Source of the DNA: Acidimicrobiales bacterium
GTDB taxonomy: Bacteria; Actinomycetota; Acidimicrobiia; Acidimicrobiales; Palsa-688
Assembly: GCA_036378675.1 (NCBI GenBank)
Contig: DASUWA010000019.1
Location: 1 to 64,000, forward strand
DNA length: 64,000 nucleotides
Reading direction: 5' to 3'
A program made the position numbers and the translations under genes. Below the pieces are notes generated by a model. The model saw only the letters and a program-made list of their open reading frames with translations. It did not search any database and was not told the origin of the DNA. Below are positions 8,683 through 16,261 of this stretch, in pieces. Within the stretch, counting starts at the first letter, position 1, and every line of letters begins with the position of its first letter.

Positions 8683-9078
8683 ATGGCTGCGGACACCTCC
8701 GACATCGCGCCGCCACCCACGGCGCCTTCTACCACGATCGCTCCGCCGGCGCCGGCCCCGGTGACCAGAACGGCGGCTGCGGCTCAGCATGGTGTTCCGC
8801 CGGCGCCACTGACATGCGGGTCCGTCATCGAGGCCGTGGAATCCAGAGGCCTCTATCCCGCGCCCGGGTTCGTGGTCATCTGCCCCGGCTACGCCCTCGG
8901 TCATGAGGGAATGACGTGTCTCAACGTGGCTGGGGTGTGCCCCGGGAGGGCCGAGATCGTCATCCACTACGTGCAGGCGTTCGTGGTCGCCAACGAGTTC
9001 GAGAACAGCCGGATCCTCTCCGGGGCCCCCTCTCGCTGCCAAACGATCGACTGTGGCCACAGCGCATACGGATTCTGA
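8683..9078 (+). CDS. Secreted or anchored cysteine-rich protein of unknown function
   Basis: From the first standard start (ATG 8683) this encodes 131 residues: a Pro/Ala/Thr-rich linker, then a compact domain with six cysteines in PLTCGS, VICPGY, MTCLN, VCPG, RCQT and DCGH. Paired cysteines and the linker suggest an extracytoplasmic, disulfide-bonded domain. The frame is open upstream and encodes a probable membrane helix, but no ATG, GTG or TTG is available there. The real start may be a rare codon, or the N-terminus may have been lost. I do not recognise the domain. It stands alone, divergent from DUF3263. Confidence 0.6.
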   Translation: MAADTSDIAPPPTAPSTTIAPPAPAPVTRTAAAAQHGVPPAPLTCGSVIEAVESRGLYPAPGFVVICPGYALGHEGMTCLNVAGVCPGRAEIVIHYVQAFVVANEFENSRILSGAPSRCQTIDCGHSAYGF

Positions 9079-9200
9079 ACCGGTATCCAAGGTTTTAATG
9101 CACGTACAGCGTTTACGGATTCGTCTATCGGGGGTAGACAGACACCACCTTTTTCAGGTGCATAGGTGCCAGTTTCTTGGCGGTCGCCGGCGGTTGGTCG

Positions 9201-9671
9201 ATGGATGTTTGCCTTGATCTCGAGAACAATGTCGAGGCGGTTTCAGCCGCTCGGGCCTTCGTCCGGTCGCTGCTCGCCGCTTGGGGCCTGAAGGACCACA
9301 TCGACGACGCGGTTCTCATAACCAGCGAACTGGTCACCAACGCCGTCCTCCACGCCAGGACCGGTATCGAGCTGCGCGTCCTGTGGGCAGGCTCCTCGGT
9401 TCGCCTCGAGGTGTACGACGAGAACAGCCGATTGCCGATCCTCGCCGGGGTCGATCCGGCCGCGACCAGCGGCCGTGGCCTCGCGGTCGTGTCGTCGGTG
9501 GCCGGGTCCTGGGGCATGGAGCTGGAAGGCGACGGCAAGGTCGTTTGGGCGGAGCTTGGGTCCGAGGCGATGAGCGCGGCCACGGACCGCTTCGCCCTCA
9601 AGCAGCTGGATTCGGTGGAGCTCGCCCTGGACGCGTTTGACCGGACGAGCCGGCGTACGGCCACCGCGTAA
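9201..9671 (+). CDS. RsbW-like ATP-binding protein (HATPase_c_2)
   Basis: This protein of about 156 residues has a GHKL ATPase fold of the anti-sigma factor/serine kinase type. The N-box SELVTNAVLHA is at about residues 42-52, the G1-like YDENSRLP at about 71-78 and the G2-like SGRGLAVV at about 90-97. The ATG at 9201 gives the usual short lead; a TTG at 9177 would add eight residues. Such proteins bind sigma factors or anti-anti-sigma partners in actinobacterial stress and developmental switches. No sigma or STAS gene is adjacent, so its partner is unknown. A tRNA gene follows 18 bp downstream. Confidence 0.83.
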   Translation: MDVCLDLENNVEAVSAARAFVRSLLAAWGLKDHIDDAVLITSELVTNAVLHARTGIELRVLWAGSSVRLEVYDENSRLPILAGVDPAATSGRGLAVVSSVAGSWGMELEGDGKVVWAELGSEAMSAATDRFALKQLDSVELALDAFDRTSRRTATA

Positions 9672-9689
9672 ACTCCCCTTCCCGCCTTC

Positions 9690-9763
9690 GCCCGAGTAGC
9701 TCAGTTGGCCAGAGCAGGCGCCTTGTAAGCGTCAGGTCGCCGGTTCGAAGCCGGCCTCGGGCT
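9690..9763 (+). tRNA. tRNA-Thr, anticodon UGU
   Basis: A complete cloverleaf is visible: acceptor GCCCGAG/CTCGGGC, D-arm, anticodon stem GGCGC/GCGTC around loop CTTGTAA with anticodon TGT, and T-arm GCCGG-TTCGAAG-CCGGC. The discriminator is T and no CCA is encoded. The 3' end is partly duplicated immediately downstream. Confidence 0.95.
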
Positions 9764-9782
9764 CATACACGGCCTCGGGCTC
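9752..9782. repeat. 13-bp direct repeat of the tRNA-Thr 3' end
   Basis: CGGCCTCGGGCTC occurs at 9752-9764, inside the tRNA 3' end, and again at 9770-9782, 18 bp further on. Duplicated tRNA 3' ends are typical of integration scars, although here nothing lies between the copies. Confidence 0.6.
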
Positions 9783-9856
9783 CCACGGCACCGACTTCGC
9801 AAACTACGCAAACCGGCTAGCATCAGGGCGAACGTAATCGCATGTAAGGCCGGGAC

Positions 9857-11995
9857 GTGAGGCACATTAGCTCTTCCGTTTTGGGTGTTTCTGCCCTAGT
9901 GGTCGACGACAGCTCGATGATGCGCGAACTGCTGAAGCACATGCTGGGCGAGCTCGGGATTGCCGACACGTATTTCGAGGACGACCCGGTCATGATCATT
10001 GATGAGGTCCGCCGGTCAAACCCGGATTTGATACTTCTCGACCTCCATCTGAGGGGCTCCAACGGTTTGAAGGTCGCGCAATGTCTCTCGGAGGAGGATC
10101 CCGAATGGGGACGGCGTGCCATCTTGTTTGTGACGGGTGATGCAGTCGGGCCCGAGTTGCAAGAGGCCCTGACGCACGGAATCCGCGACGTTCTCCAAAA
10201 GCCGTTCACAGTTGGCGAACTAGACGACAAGCTCGAGGAGCTGCTGGCTCGCGTCCGTCAAAGCGTTGGGCCGGACGGCGCGAACTCACAAACCGAGAAT
10301 CCGGCGTCCGCATCGTCACCGCGGCGTCCGGAGGTCAGCTCGGAGGCGGACTTCAAGACATTGTTCGAGTCGGCACCGGGGCTGTACCTGGTTCTCGACC
10401 CCGAATACGTCATCGTCACCGCCAGCGATGCGTACCTGAAGGCAACGATGACAGAGCGCGACACGATCGTCGGGCGGGACCTGTTCGACGTGTTCCCCGA
10501 CAACCCCGACGACCCCAACGCCGACGGCGTTACCAACCTGCGCAGGTCGCTCGATCGGGTCAAACGAACCCGGGCACCCGACACCATGGCGGTACAGAAG
10601 TACGACATCCGCCGCCCGGCCTCGGAGGGCGGGAAGTTCGAGGTCCGCTACTGGAGCCCGCTCAACTCGCCCGTTCTCGGACCCAACCGGGAGTTGTTGT
10701 ACATCATCCACCGCGCTGTAGACGTGACCGACTTCGTCAGGCTCAAGGAGTCGGAGTCAAAGCAAAAGCAACTGAGCGCCGACCTGCAGGACCGCACCGC
10801 TCAGATGGAGATGGAGATCGTTCGCCGCGCCGTCGAGCTGCAAGAGACCAACCGCAAGCTCGAAGCTGCGAACGCCGCCAAGAGCGAGTTCTTGTCACGC
10901 GTAAGCCACGAGCTCCGGACGCCGCTCACGTCGATCCTCGGCTTCGGTGAACTGCTCAGTATGAGTGATCTGCCTCTCGAGCAAGAAGAGTCGGTGGAGC
11001 TGATCCTCACCGCGGGACGCCACCTGCTCGCGCTGCTCGACGACGTGCTCGACATCGCGCGAATCGACTCGGGGCAAATGTCGCTGTCAGTCGAACCCGT
11101 GTCCATCGACACCGTGATTACAGATGCGTTCGAGCTCGCCCGGCCGCTCGCCGCCTCACGGGGCATCACGATCAACCGGGACCATGAATCGAAAAAGCGC
11201 GGATACGTGAATGCTGACTACCAGCGCCTGCGCCAGGTTCTGCTCAACCTTCTTTCCAACGGAATCAAATACAACCGACGCGCCGGCATGGTCACCATCA
11301 CTGTCGAGGACAGGCCGGACGACTTCGTGCGCGTGTCCATCACCGACACGGGCGCCGGGATCAGCGCTGAGGATCTCTCCCGACTCTTCGTCCCGTTCGA
11401 ACGACTCGCCGCTATCAAGACCAGCGTGGAAGGCACCGGTCTCGGGCTGGTGCTATCACGCAACCTGACCGAAGGCATGGGTGGAAGGCTTGGCGTATCA
11501 AGTACTCCCGACGTCGGGAGCACATTCTGGGTCGAGCTTCCCAGCGTCGAGCCTCGATCGGTGGAGGAGCTCAGACCCGAGATCGCCACGCGCGTTCAGT
11601 CCCGCCGTTACAGCCGTCCGCGCAAGCTCGTCTACGTCGAGGACATGCTCGCCAACGTGAAGCTGGTCGAACAGATACTTCTGCGCCGGCCCGACGTGAC
11701 GGTTGTGCCCGCGATGCTTGGGATCGTCGCCATCGACCTGGTGCGCAACGCGCAACCTGATCTGGTGATGCTCGATCTTCACCTGCCCGACATGGGCGGT
11801 GACGAGGTTCTCCGCCGGCTGAAGTCCGAGGAATCGACCCGCGATATCCCGGTCGTGATTCTCAGCGCCGACGCCACGAAACGCCGGCACGACGAGTTGA
11901 TCGAAGAAGGAGCGATCGACTACCTGACCAAGCCGATCGGTGTGAAGTACCTGCTCGACGCAATAGACCACCTGTTCGGCGAGGACACTCTCTGA
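9857..11995 (+). CDS. Hybrid sensor histidine kinase: REC-PAS-HisKA-HATPase-REC
   Basis: This 712-residue cytoplasmic protein starts at a GTG. Receiver 1 spans about residues 13-125 with acid pair D17/D18 and phospho-acceptor D62. A PAS domain lies at about 165-300, then a helical linker. HisKA carries H351 in RVSHELRTPL. The HATPase has N-box NLLSNGIKYN, DTGAGIS and GTGLGLVLS. Receiver 2 spans about 595-710 with phospho-acceptor D640 and the conserved K in LTKPIG. No membrane segment is present, so it senses an internal or partner-borne signal. An N-terminal receiver suggests it is itself the target of another kinase. No response regulator gene is adjacent. Confidence 0.93.
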   Translation: MRHISSSVLGVSALVVDDSSMMRELLKHMLGELGIADTYFEDDPVMIIDEVRRSNPDLILLDLHLRGSNGLKVAQCLSEEDPEWGRRAILFVTGDAVGPELQEALTHGIRDVLQKPFTVGELDDKLEELLARVRQSVGPDGANSQTENPASASSPRRPEVSSEADFKTLFESAPGLYLVLDPEYVIVTASDAYLKATMTERDTIVGRDLFDVFPDNPDDPNADGVTNLRRSLDRVKRTRAPDTMAVQKYDIRRPASEGGKFEVRYWSPLNSPVLGPNRELLYIIHRAVDVTDFVRLKESESKQKQLSADLQDRTAQMEMEIVRRAVELQETNRKLEAANAAKSEFLSRVSHELRTPLTSILGFGELLSMSDLPLEQEESVELILTAGRHLLALLDDVLDIARIDSGQMSLSVEPVSIDTVITDAFELARPLAASRGITINRDHESKKRGYVNADYQRLRQVLLNLLSNGIKYNRRAGMVTITVEDRPDDFVRVSITDTGAGISAEDLSRLFVPFERLAAIKTSVEGTGLGLVLSRNLTEGMGGRLGVSSTPDVGSTFWVELPSVEPRSVEELRPEIATRVQSRRYSRPRKLVYVEDMLANVKLVEQILLRRPDVTVVPAMLGIVAIDLVRNAQPDLVMLDLHLPDMGGDEVLRRLKSEESTRDIPVVILSADATKRRHDELIEEGAIDYLTKPIGVKYLLDAIDHLFGEDTL

Positions 11996-12014
11996 GCCGA
12001 ACGGCGGTCTCTAC

Positions 12015-12770
12015 TTACTGGCCTAACGGAAGCGCCCCGTCGACGCGGACCAGTGCGGCGTTCGTAAACGTCGACGATGGACTGGCCAGAAAGAGTGCCG
12101 CGGTGACGATCTCGTCGGGTCGTCCCGGGCGTCCCACCGCGTTCGGTTGTAGTCGACGCTGCTGTTCAGGCCACGCGTCGGCGATGTCGGTCAGGAACGG
12201 TCCTGGAACCAAAGTGTTGACCCGAACCTTCGGCCCATATTCGGCGGCGAGAGAACGCGTCATCGCGTTGAGCGCCGCCTTGGCGCAACCGTACGGGATC
12301 ACCTGCGGAAGGGGCATGAGCGACCCCGACGACGAGACGTTGATGATTACACCACCGTCCCCGTCCGACATCCGTTTTGCGATTTGGCTCGCGAGCCGGA
12401 AAGGGCCTTTGAAATTGAGGCCGACCACGCTGTCGAACAGCTCTTCGGATATCTGGTCGCTCGGCATCGGGGGGCTCATGCCCGCGTTGTTCACGAGGAT
12501 GTCGACGCGGCCAAGCTCCGAGTAGACGTCGTCGATGAGACGGTCGATCGAGTCCCACTTGGCGGCGTGAACCCGGTGCGCTAACGCCCGCCGGCCCAGC
12601 TCCCGCATTTCCTGAGCGACCTTCTCGCAGTTCTCGATCTTCCGGCTGGCGATCACAACATCGGCGCCGCGCTCGGCGAACGCCCGCACCATCTGGTAGC
12701 CCAGACCGCGGCTCCCCCCGGTGACCAGCGCGACCTTGCCGGTGAAATCAAAAAGCGGATCAATGCTCAT
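12015..12770 (-). CDS. Short-chain dehydrogenase/reductase (SDR)
   Basis: This 251-residue Rossmann oxidoreductase begins MSIDPLFDFTGKVALVTGG. The coenzyme motif TGGSRGLG is at about residues 16-23, NNAG at about 96-99, and catalytic Ser and Tyr/Lys in VSSSGS and YGCAK near residues 147 and 160. A position after the second beta strand reads ASRK, which favours NADP(H). The annotated start is the ATG at 12770, because an upstream start would add 34 residues with no Rossmann character. The substrate cannot be told. It stands between the histidine kinase and a phosphatase and is not obviously in an operon. Confidence 0.88.
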   Translation of the reverse strand: MSIDPLFDFTGKVALVTGGSRGLGYQMVRAFAERGADVVIASRKIENCEKVAQEMRELGRRALAHRVHAAKWDSIDRLIDDVYSELGRVDILVNNAGMSPPMPSDQISEELFDSVVGLNFKGPFRLASQIAKRMSDGDGGVIINVSSSGSLMPLPQVIPYGCAKAALNAMTRSLAAEYGPKVRVNTLVPGPFLTDIADAWPEQQRRLQPNAVGRPGRPDEIVTAALFLASPSSTFTNAALVRVDGALPLGQ

Positions 12771-12972
12771 TGGCGCCGCATTCTGGCACCACGCGGCATG
12801 CGTTACCCAAACAGCTCCGCTCTGCTGCCGGGGAATCTCGGCAGGCTCAGCTGGGACTGCTCCTTGCGCCACGCCCGCCAGCCCTCCGAGCCAATCCGTC
12901 GAGAAGACGGCGAACGAGGGCCCTCAAATTAGCCGACGACTCAACGCGGAAAGCGCCGGGATTGACCTTCCG

Positions 12973-13644
12973 CTACAGCCCTTCCAGATGCGCCACGTCG
13001 TTGAAGGAACGAACCGTCCAGCGGCCGTCGCTGACAACGATGTGGTTGATCGATGCGTTGTTCGCGGCGAGGAACGCGAAGGGTCGGGATCCGGTTGCCT
13101 CCGCCATCGCCCGGCCGATGACACCGCCGTGGGTGAAGACGGCAACAGTCTCGTCGGGGTGCTTCGATGCGATGGTGTCGATTCCCCTGCGAACCCTGGC
13201 GGTGAACTCCTCGTCGGGTTCGGCTCCCGGGATCACGTCCCACCGTTCCTCTTCGATCATCCGGATGGCGATTGGGTCGCCCTGCATGACCTTCAGCCGG
13301 TAAAGCCCGCCCTCCCATTCGCCCAAGAAGACCTCCCTGAGGTCGGCTTCGACGTCCGGCTCGATGCCGAGGCGGTCTACCAGGGGTGCGGCGGTCTCCG
13401 CCGTACGGCGAAGGTTGGTCACGTAGATCGCGGTTATGGCCTGTTCCCCTTCCCGGCGGGCGAGGCGATCCGCGAGAAGCTCTGCCTGCTCGACGCCCCG
13501 GGGGTCCAGCTCCGGGTCACCGTGGCCCCCGACCAGATCGAAGGGGACGTCCTCCCGTGCCGGCACCGACTCGCCGTGGCGGAGCAGGAGAACATCGGTG
13601 GAACCGGGGGGACGGATGTAACGGAGCTGACGAACCTCGCTCAC
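12973..13644 (-). CDS. Histidine phosphatase family protein (phosphoglycerate mutase-like)
   Basis: This 223-residue protein has the RHG motif in LLLRHGES at about residues 20-27 and the second catalytic block in VFTHGGVIGR near residue 170, with a conserved Arg in TNLRRTAETA. The fold transfers phosphate via His. Substrate is unknown; a glucosyl-3-phosphoglycerate phosphatase (GpgP) role is possible, since GpgP belongs to this superfamily and gpgS is 9 kb away, but there is no direct support. It starts at a GTG at 13644. In the pre-insertion arrangement this gene would have followed sigH directly. Confidence 0.85.
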   Translation of the reverse strand: MSEVRQLRYIRPPGSTDVLLLRHGESVPAREDVPFDLVGGHGDPELDPRGVEQAELLADRLARREGEQAITAIYVTNLRRTAETAAPLVDRLGIEPDVEADLREVFLGEWEGGLYRLKVMQGDPIAIRMIEEERWDVIPGAEPDEEFTARVRRGIDTIASKHPDETVAVFTHGGVIGRAMAEATGSRPFAFLAANNASINHIVVSDGRWTVRSFNDVAHLEGL

Positions 13645-13738
13645 GGTCCCGATGGTAGAGGCCCGCCGGCGCGCCGGCGATTTCGGGATACAGCTGGAGG
13701 AGCTGCGCTACCTGCAGGGGCTGTGTGCCGCCCTGACC

Positions 13739-13802
13739 AGGCGACGAGAGCCGGTGCGGCCTCGTCGCCGTCCTGCATGTTGTGATCAAGCTTGCGCTTG
13801 AT
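13739..13802. repeat. Distal copy of the sigH 3' end (att-like direct repeat A)
   Basis: These 64 bases match 16264-16327, the 3' end of the sigma gene, in the same orientation at 60 of 64 positions, with a 31-bp identical core (13750-13780 and 16275-16305). On the minus strand it encodes the sigma C-terminus ending ALVA, but the stop codon TAG of the intact copy is TGG here. It marks the far end of the inserted islet. Confidence 0.9.
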
Positions 13803-13864
13803 CCCGATAGGGATTTACTTCCGAACTTGCACGCGGATCTGTCATCGGTGCCTCCTTCCGTTGC

Positions 13865-14275
13865 TCACGATTGGTCAGGATGGGGGATCTGACGGAGATC
13901 GAGGCCGTCTATCCCCGAGAAGTCGGCGCGGTTGACAGTGAAGAGCGGGAGGCCGTTGGCGATGGCCGTGGCCGCGATCATTGCGTCGTAGCCGCGGGCC
14001 TCGACCTTTCGACCAGCCGCCCGGAGCGAAGCGGCCACGCGGCCGAACGCCCTGGCGCCCTCGGCATCGAATGGCAACGGCTCGAAGTCGGCCTCGGTGT
14101 GCTGTAGTACGGCCTGGCGGGATGACCGCTCCTTGCGAGTCGTCGCCACCAGCGGACCGACCGACAGCTCCGCCAGGGTCACGGCGGTTATCAGAGGCTC
14201 TTCCGGTAGGTGTTCCGGGTCCAGTCGACCGAGGAGCACGACCGTCGAGGTGTCGAGTATTCCCCGGTCGGTCAC
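13865..14275 (-). CDS. vapC: VapC-type toxin, PIN-domain ribonuclease
   Basis: This 136-residue PIN-domain protein has acidic metal ligands in ILDTSTVV (D8), LAELSVG, YDAMIAATA and TVNRADF. VapC toxins cleave specific RNAs such as tRNA or rRNA when freed from their antitoxin. Its ATG overlaps the stop of the antitoxin gene by four bases, the usual coupled arrangement. It lies in the islet close to the distal repeat, where it may stabilise the element. Confidence 0.9.
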   Translation of the reverse strand: MTDRGILDTSTVVLLGRLDPEHLPEEPLITAVTLAELSVGPLVATTRKERSSRQAVLQHTEADFEPLPFDAEGARAFGRVAASLRAAGRKVEARGYDAMIAATAIANGLPLFTVNRADFSGIDGLDLRQIPHPDQS

Positions 14276-14508
14276 AGACGGAAGTCGATCACCTCGTCGA
14301 GGTCCCGGCGAAGACGCTCGGGATCAACGCGAGGCACTCGGGACCACCGCTCGACCAACACGGTCGCCTTGACGGGGAGCCGTCCGAGGGGGCGCAGTTC
14401 GGCGACCCGCCGGCCATCGCGTGTAACGATCAGCCGTTCACCGCGCTCCACCCTCTCTACGACCTCGCCCCCGTGGTTTCTCAGGTCCCTGATCGACACC
14501 TCGCTCAT
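14272..14508 (-). CDS. vapB: VapB-type antitoxin, Phd/YefM fold
   Basis: This 78-residue antitoxin starts MSEVSIRDLRNHGGEVVERVERGERLIVTRDGR at its DNA-binding N-terminus, a typical Phd/YefM start; the 20-residue limit aside, the key part is SIRDLRNHGGEVVERV. The C-terminal half should wrap the VapC toxin. It is directly coupled to vapC. A 16-bp palindrome sits 9 bp upstream of its start, as expected for an autoregulatory operator. Confidence 0.9.
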   Translation of the reverse strand: MSEVSIRDLRNHGGEVVERVERGERLIVTRDGRRVAELRPLGRLPVKATVLVERWSRVPRVDPERLRRDLDEVIDFRL

Positions 14509-14517
14509 TTGATCACC

Positions 14518-14533
14518 GTATCACCAGTGATAC
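14518..14533 (-). promoter_or_regulatory. Palindromic operator of vapBC
   Basis: GTATCAC (14518-14524) and GTGATAC (14527-14533) form a perfect palindrome around CA, just upstream of the vapB start. Toxin-antitoxin complexes commonly bind such sites over their own promoter. TGATAC within it could serve as a -10 box. Confidence 0.65.
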
Positions 14534-14608
14534 AGATTGTGAAGGGGCAACTCCGATGGAGAGAACCCGCGGTCCTCGATAGCGCCGAGGAGGCAGTTCA
14601 AGGTCGAA

Positions 14609-14813
14609 GGGAGCGACTACGAAACCTTCCTAGCCACCGGGCGAGGTGCGACCGGAGCACCTTGACGGCCGGTCACCTGGGCGGAGCCACACACTGGGGC
14701 TTGCCCTCCGAAGCACTTCGGAGGGCTTACCTGCTGGGACGTTCCCTGCTGTGAAGAGATAGGGACACTCCGAACGATTCGGTCGCGCACCGGGTTCGAT
14801 TCCAGTCGCTCCC
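14609..14813. other. Structured non-coding segment in the islet with a tRNA-like 3' end
   Basis: No gene is recognised between vapB and the kinase gene (14509-14826). GGGAGCGAC (14609-14617) pairs perfectly with GTCGCTCCC (14805-14813) and encloses a 24-bp palindrome made of 11-bp arms around CA (14703-14726). A T-loop-like GGGTTCGATTCC directly precedes the closing strand. This looks like a folded RNA or a degraded tRNA-like element, but the T-stem pairs only 3 of 5 and no anticodon arm or CCA is visible. It does not match tmRNA. Confidence 0.4.
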
Positions 14814-14826
14814 CAGAGGTGCGGCG

Positions 14827-15621
14827 TCACACTTGGCGGCTGATGGTGGGTGCGGCACGGTCGAGTAGGCGCAGCAACGTGGGCCACTCTTCAGGGACGT
14901 CGTCGGCGAATCGGGCAGCCCGGTGCACGAACCGCCACCGCTCGAAGGTCGGCTCGATGCCACCCAAGCGGCGGTAGTGGCTGAGGTAGAGGTCGGTGAG
15001 CACGCCTCGGCCGACGGCAGCCAGTGCCCGGAAGACGGGCGGCACACCTGGTGGGAGAGCGCCGATGCGCTGGAGCAGCTCCGACCTGGCCACGTCCGAT
15101 GTCGGGTCGCCGCGGGCTGCCCACCCCCAATCGATGACAACTGGCGAGTCCCACGAGCCCAGGAGGTTCCCGAGATGAAAGTCGCTGTGGCAGAGCCGGT
15201 CACCTCCTGGCAGCGAGGCAAGCAGCCTCAGGGAAAGCTCATGGTGGTGGCGGGGCAAGGTGCCGGCCAGGGCGAGCCGGGAGGTGAGTAACTCTCTGAG
15301 GTCAGGTAGCTCAAGCGGGGCGGCACGGGCATTCAGTTCGACGTGAACGCCAGCGAGCACTCGGGCGGCCCGGAACAGCCCGTACGGCCGACGCTGCAAC
15401 TGTGTCAGCAGCGAATCGCCTTCGATGCGGTCCATCACCAATCCGGGCCGGCCGTCGACATGTACCAGCCCGTGGGTGGTGGGGGCTAGCGGGCTGAGCA
15501 GCCGGCAGACGACGTGCTCTCGCTCGGCCTTCGGCCCGTCGTCGGGCAGGCGCCAGAGCTTCAGCACGCGGCCGTCCGGCCGCAGGAACACCTCCGCCTC
15601 CCGACCCTCGGCCAACAGCAC
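14827..15621 (-). CDS. APH-family phosphotransferase in the islet
   Basis: This 264-residue protein has a small-molecule kinase fold. The catalytic HSDFHLGN is at residues 145-152 and the metal-binding IDWGWA at about 163-168. An N-terminal AEGREAEVF corresponds to the glycine-rich/lysine lobe of the family, with VLKLW near residue 19. Such proteins phosphorylate aminoglycosides, sugars, choline or homoserine-type substrates, and the target is not visible. The start is a GTG at 15621; the frame is open a little further upstream without a standard start. It could be a resistance or a housekeeping kinase carried as cargo. Confidence 0.8.
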   Translation of the reverse strand: MLLAEGREAEVFLRPDGRVLKLWRLPDDGPKAEREHVVCRLLSPLAPTTHGLVHVDGRPGLVMDRIEGDSLLTQLQRRPYGLFRAARVLAGVHVELNARAAPLELPDLRELLTSRLALAGTLPRHHHELSLRLLASLPGGDRLCHSDFHLGNLLGSWDSPVVIDWGWAARGDPTSDVARSELLQRIGALPPGVPPVFRALAAVGRGVLTDLYLSHYRRLGGIEPTFERWRFVHRAARFADDVPEEWPTLLRLLDRAAPTISRQV

Positions 15622-15644
15622 GCCACCACCATGGCGCAGATCGA

Positions 15645-16232
15645 CTACGGGTGCGCCGGCAGTTGGCGCGCATGCTGTAAGAACCGCTTACCTGTGGCGT
15701 CACAGTGGGCGTGTAGAACATGACCCGTGATCCCGGACGTTCCGTCGGGGAGCAGGTTGGCCCATGTCAGCCCGCACAGCTCCGCCACCCGAATGCCGAG
15801 CAAGCCGAAGCGGATGACGACCTGGTCCCGGCTGCCCTGCCAGGTCCCGTCCCGGCAGACGCCTATGAGCGACTCGACCTGGTGGTGGTCCAGGTATCGG
15901 GCCGGATTGCGGTCCTGCACTTTGCCGTAGGTCGCTGGATACGAACGCCGCAGGACGGCGAACTCCTCCTCCAAATCCAGCCCCGGTCCGATCCCCCGCC
16001 GGTCGCACCAACGGAGGAAGGTGCGAGCCAGACCCAGGCGGTTGCGAACGCTGTTGTTCGCCAGGACCCTGCCGCTGCCCCGGGCCCAGTCGAGCACGTC
16101 GCCCTCTCTGAGCAGGGACGGAGCACCGCCGGCCAACAGTTCTGTCAGCCGGCGGGCCTGATCGATCCGAGTTTTGGGACTGGCATATCGGGCACAGAAC
16201 GCCTCGATAACAGCGGCCGGGCTCTCCGGCGG
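15645..16232 (-). pseudogene. Truncated tyrosine recombinase/integrase of the islet
   Basis: The frame encodes a core-binding-like helical part (NSVRNRLGLARTFLRWCDRRG) and the beginning of the catalytic domain with the first active-site Arg in GIRVAELCGLTW. It ends soon after, before the HxxR, His/Trp and Tyr blocks of a complete enzyme. No ATG, GTG or TTG is present at the 5' end outside the sigma gene; the first is a GTG near 16099. Both ends are therefore defective. Its place next to the sigH-proximal repeat is that of an integrase beside its attachment site. Confidence 0.75.
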
Positions 16233-16261
16233 GGGCCGGAGTCTGGCTACGTCGCCGTGAT

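Noticed and set aside
14609..14813. Transfer-messenger RNA (ssrA) in the islet
   Set aside because: The closing stem and T-loop-like sequence are suggestive, but no tag-reading frame ending in a YALAA-type tag, no tRNA-like 5' end and no CCA were found.
14630..14887. Minus-strand reading frame with a GATGIEP-like peptide
   Set aside because: It reads the T-arm-like sequence and overlaps the kinase gene; there is no support as a protein.
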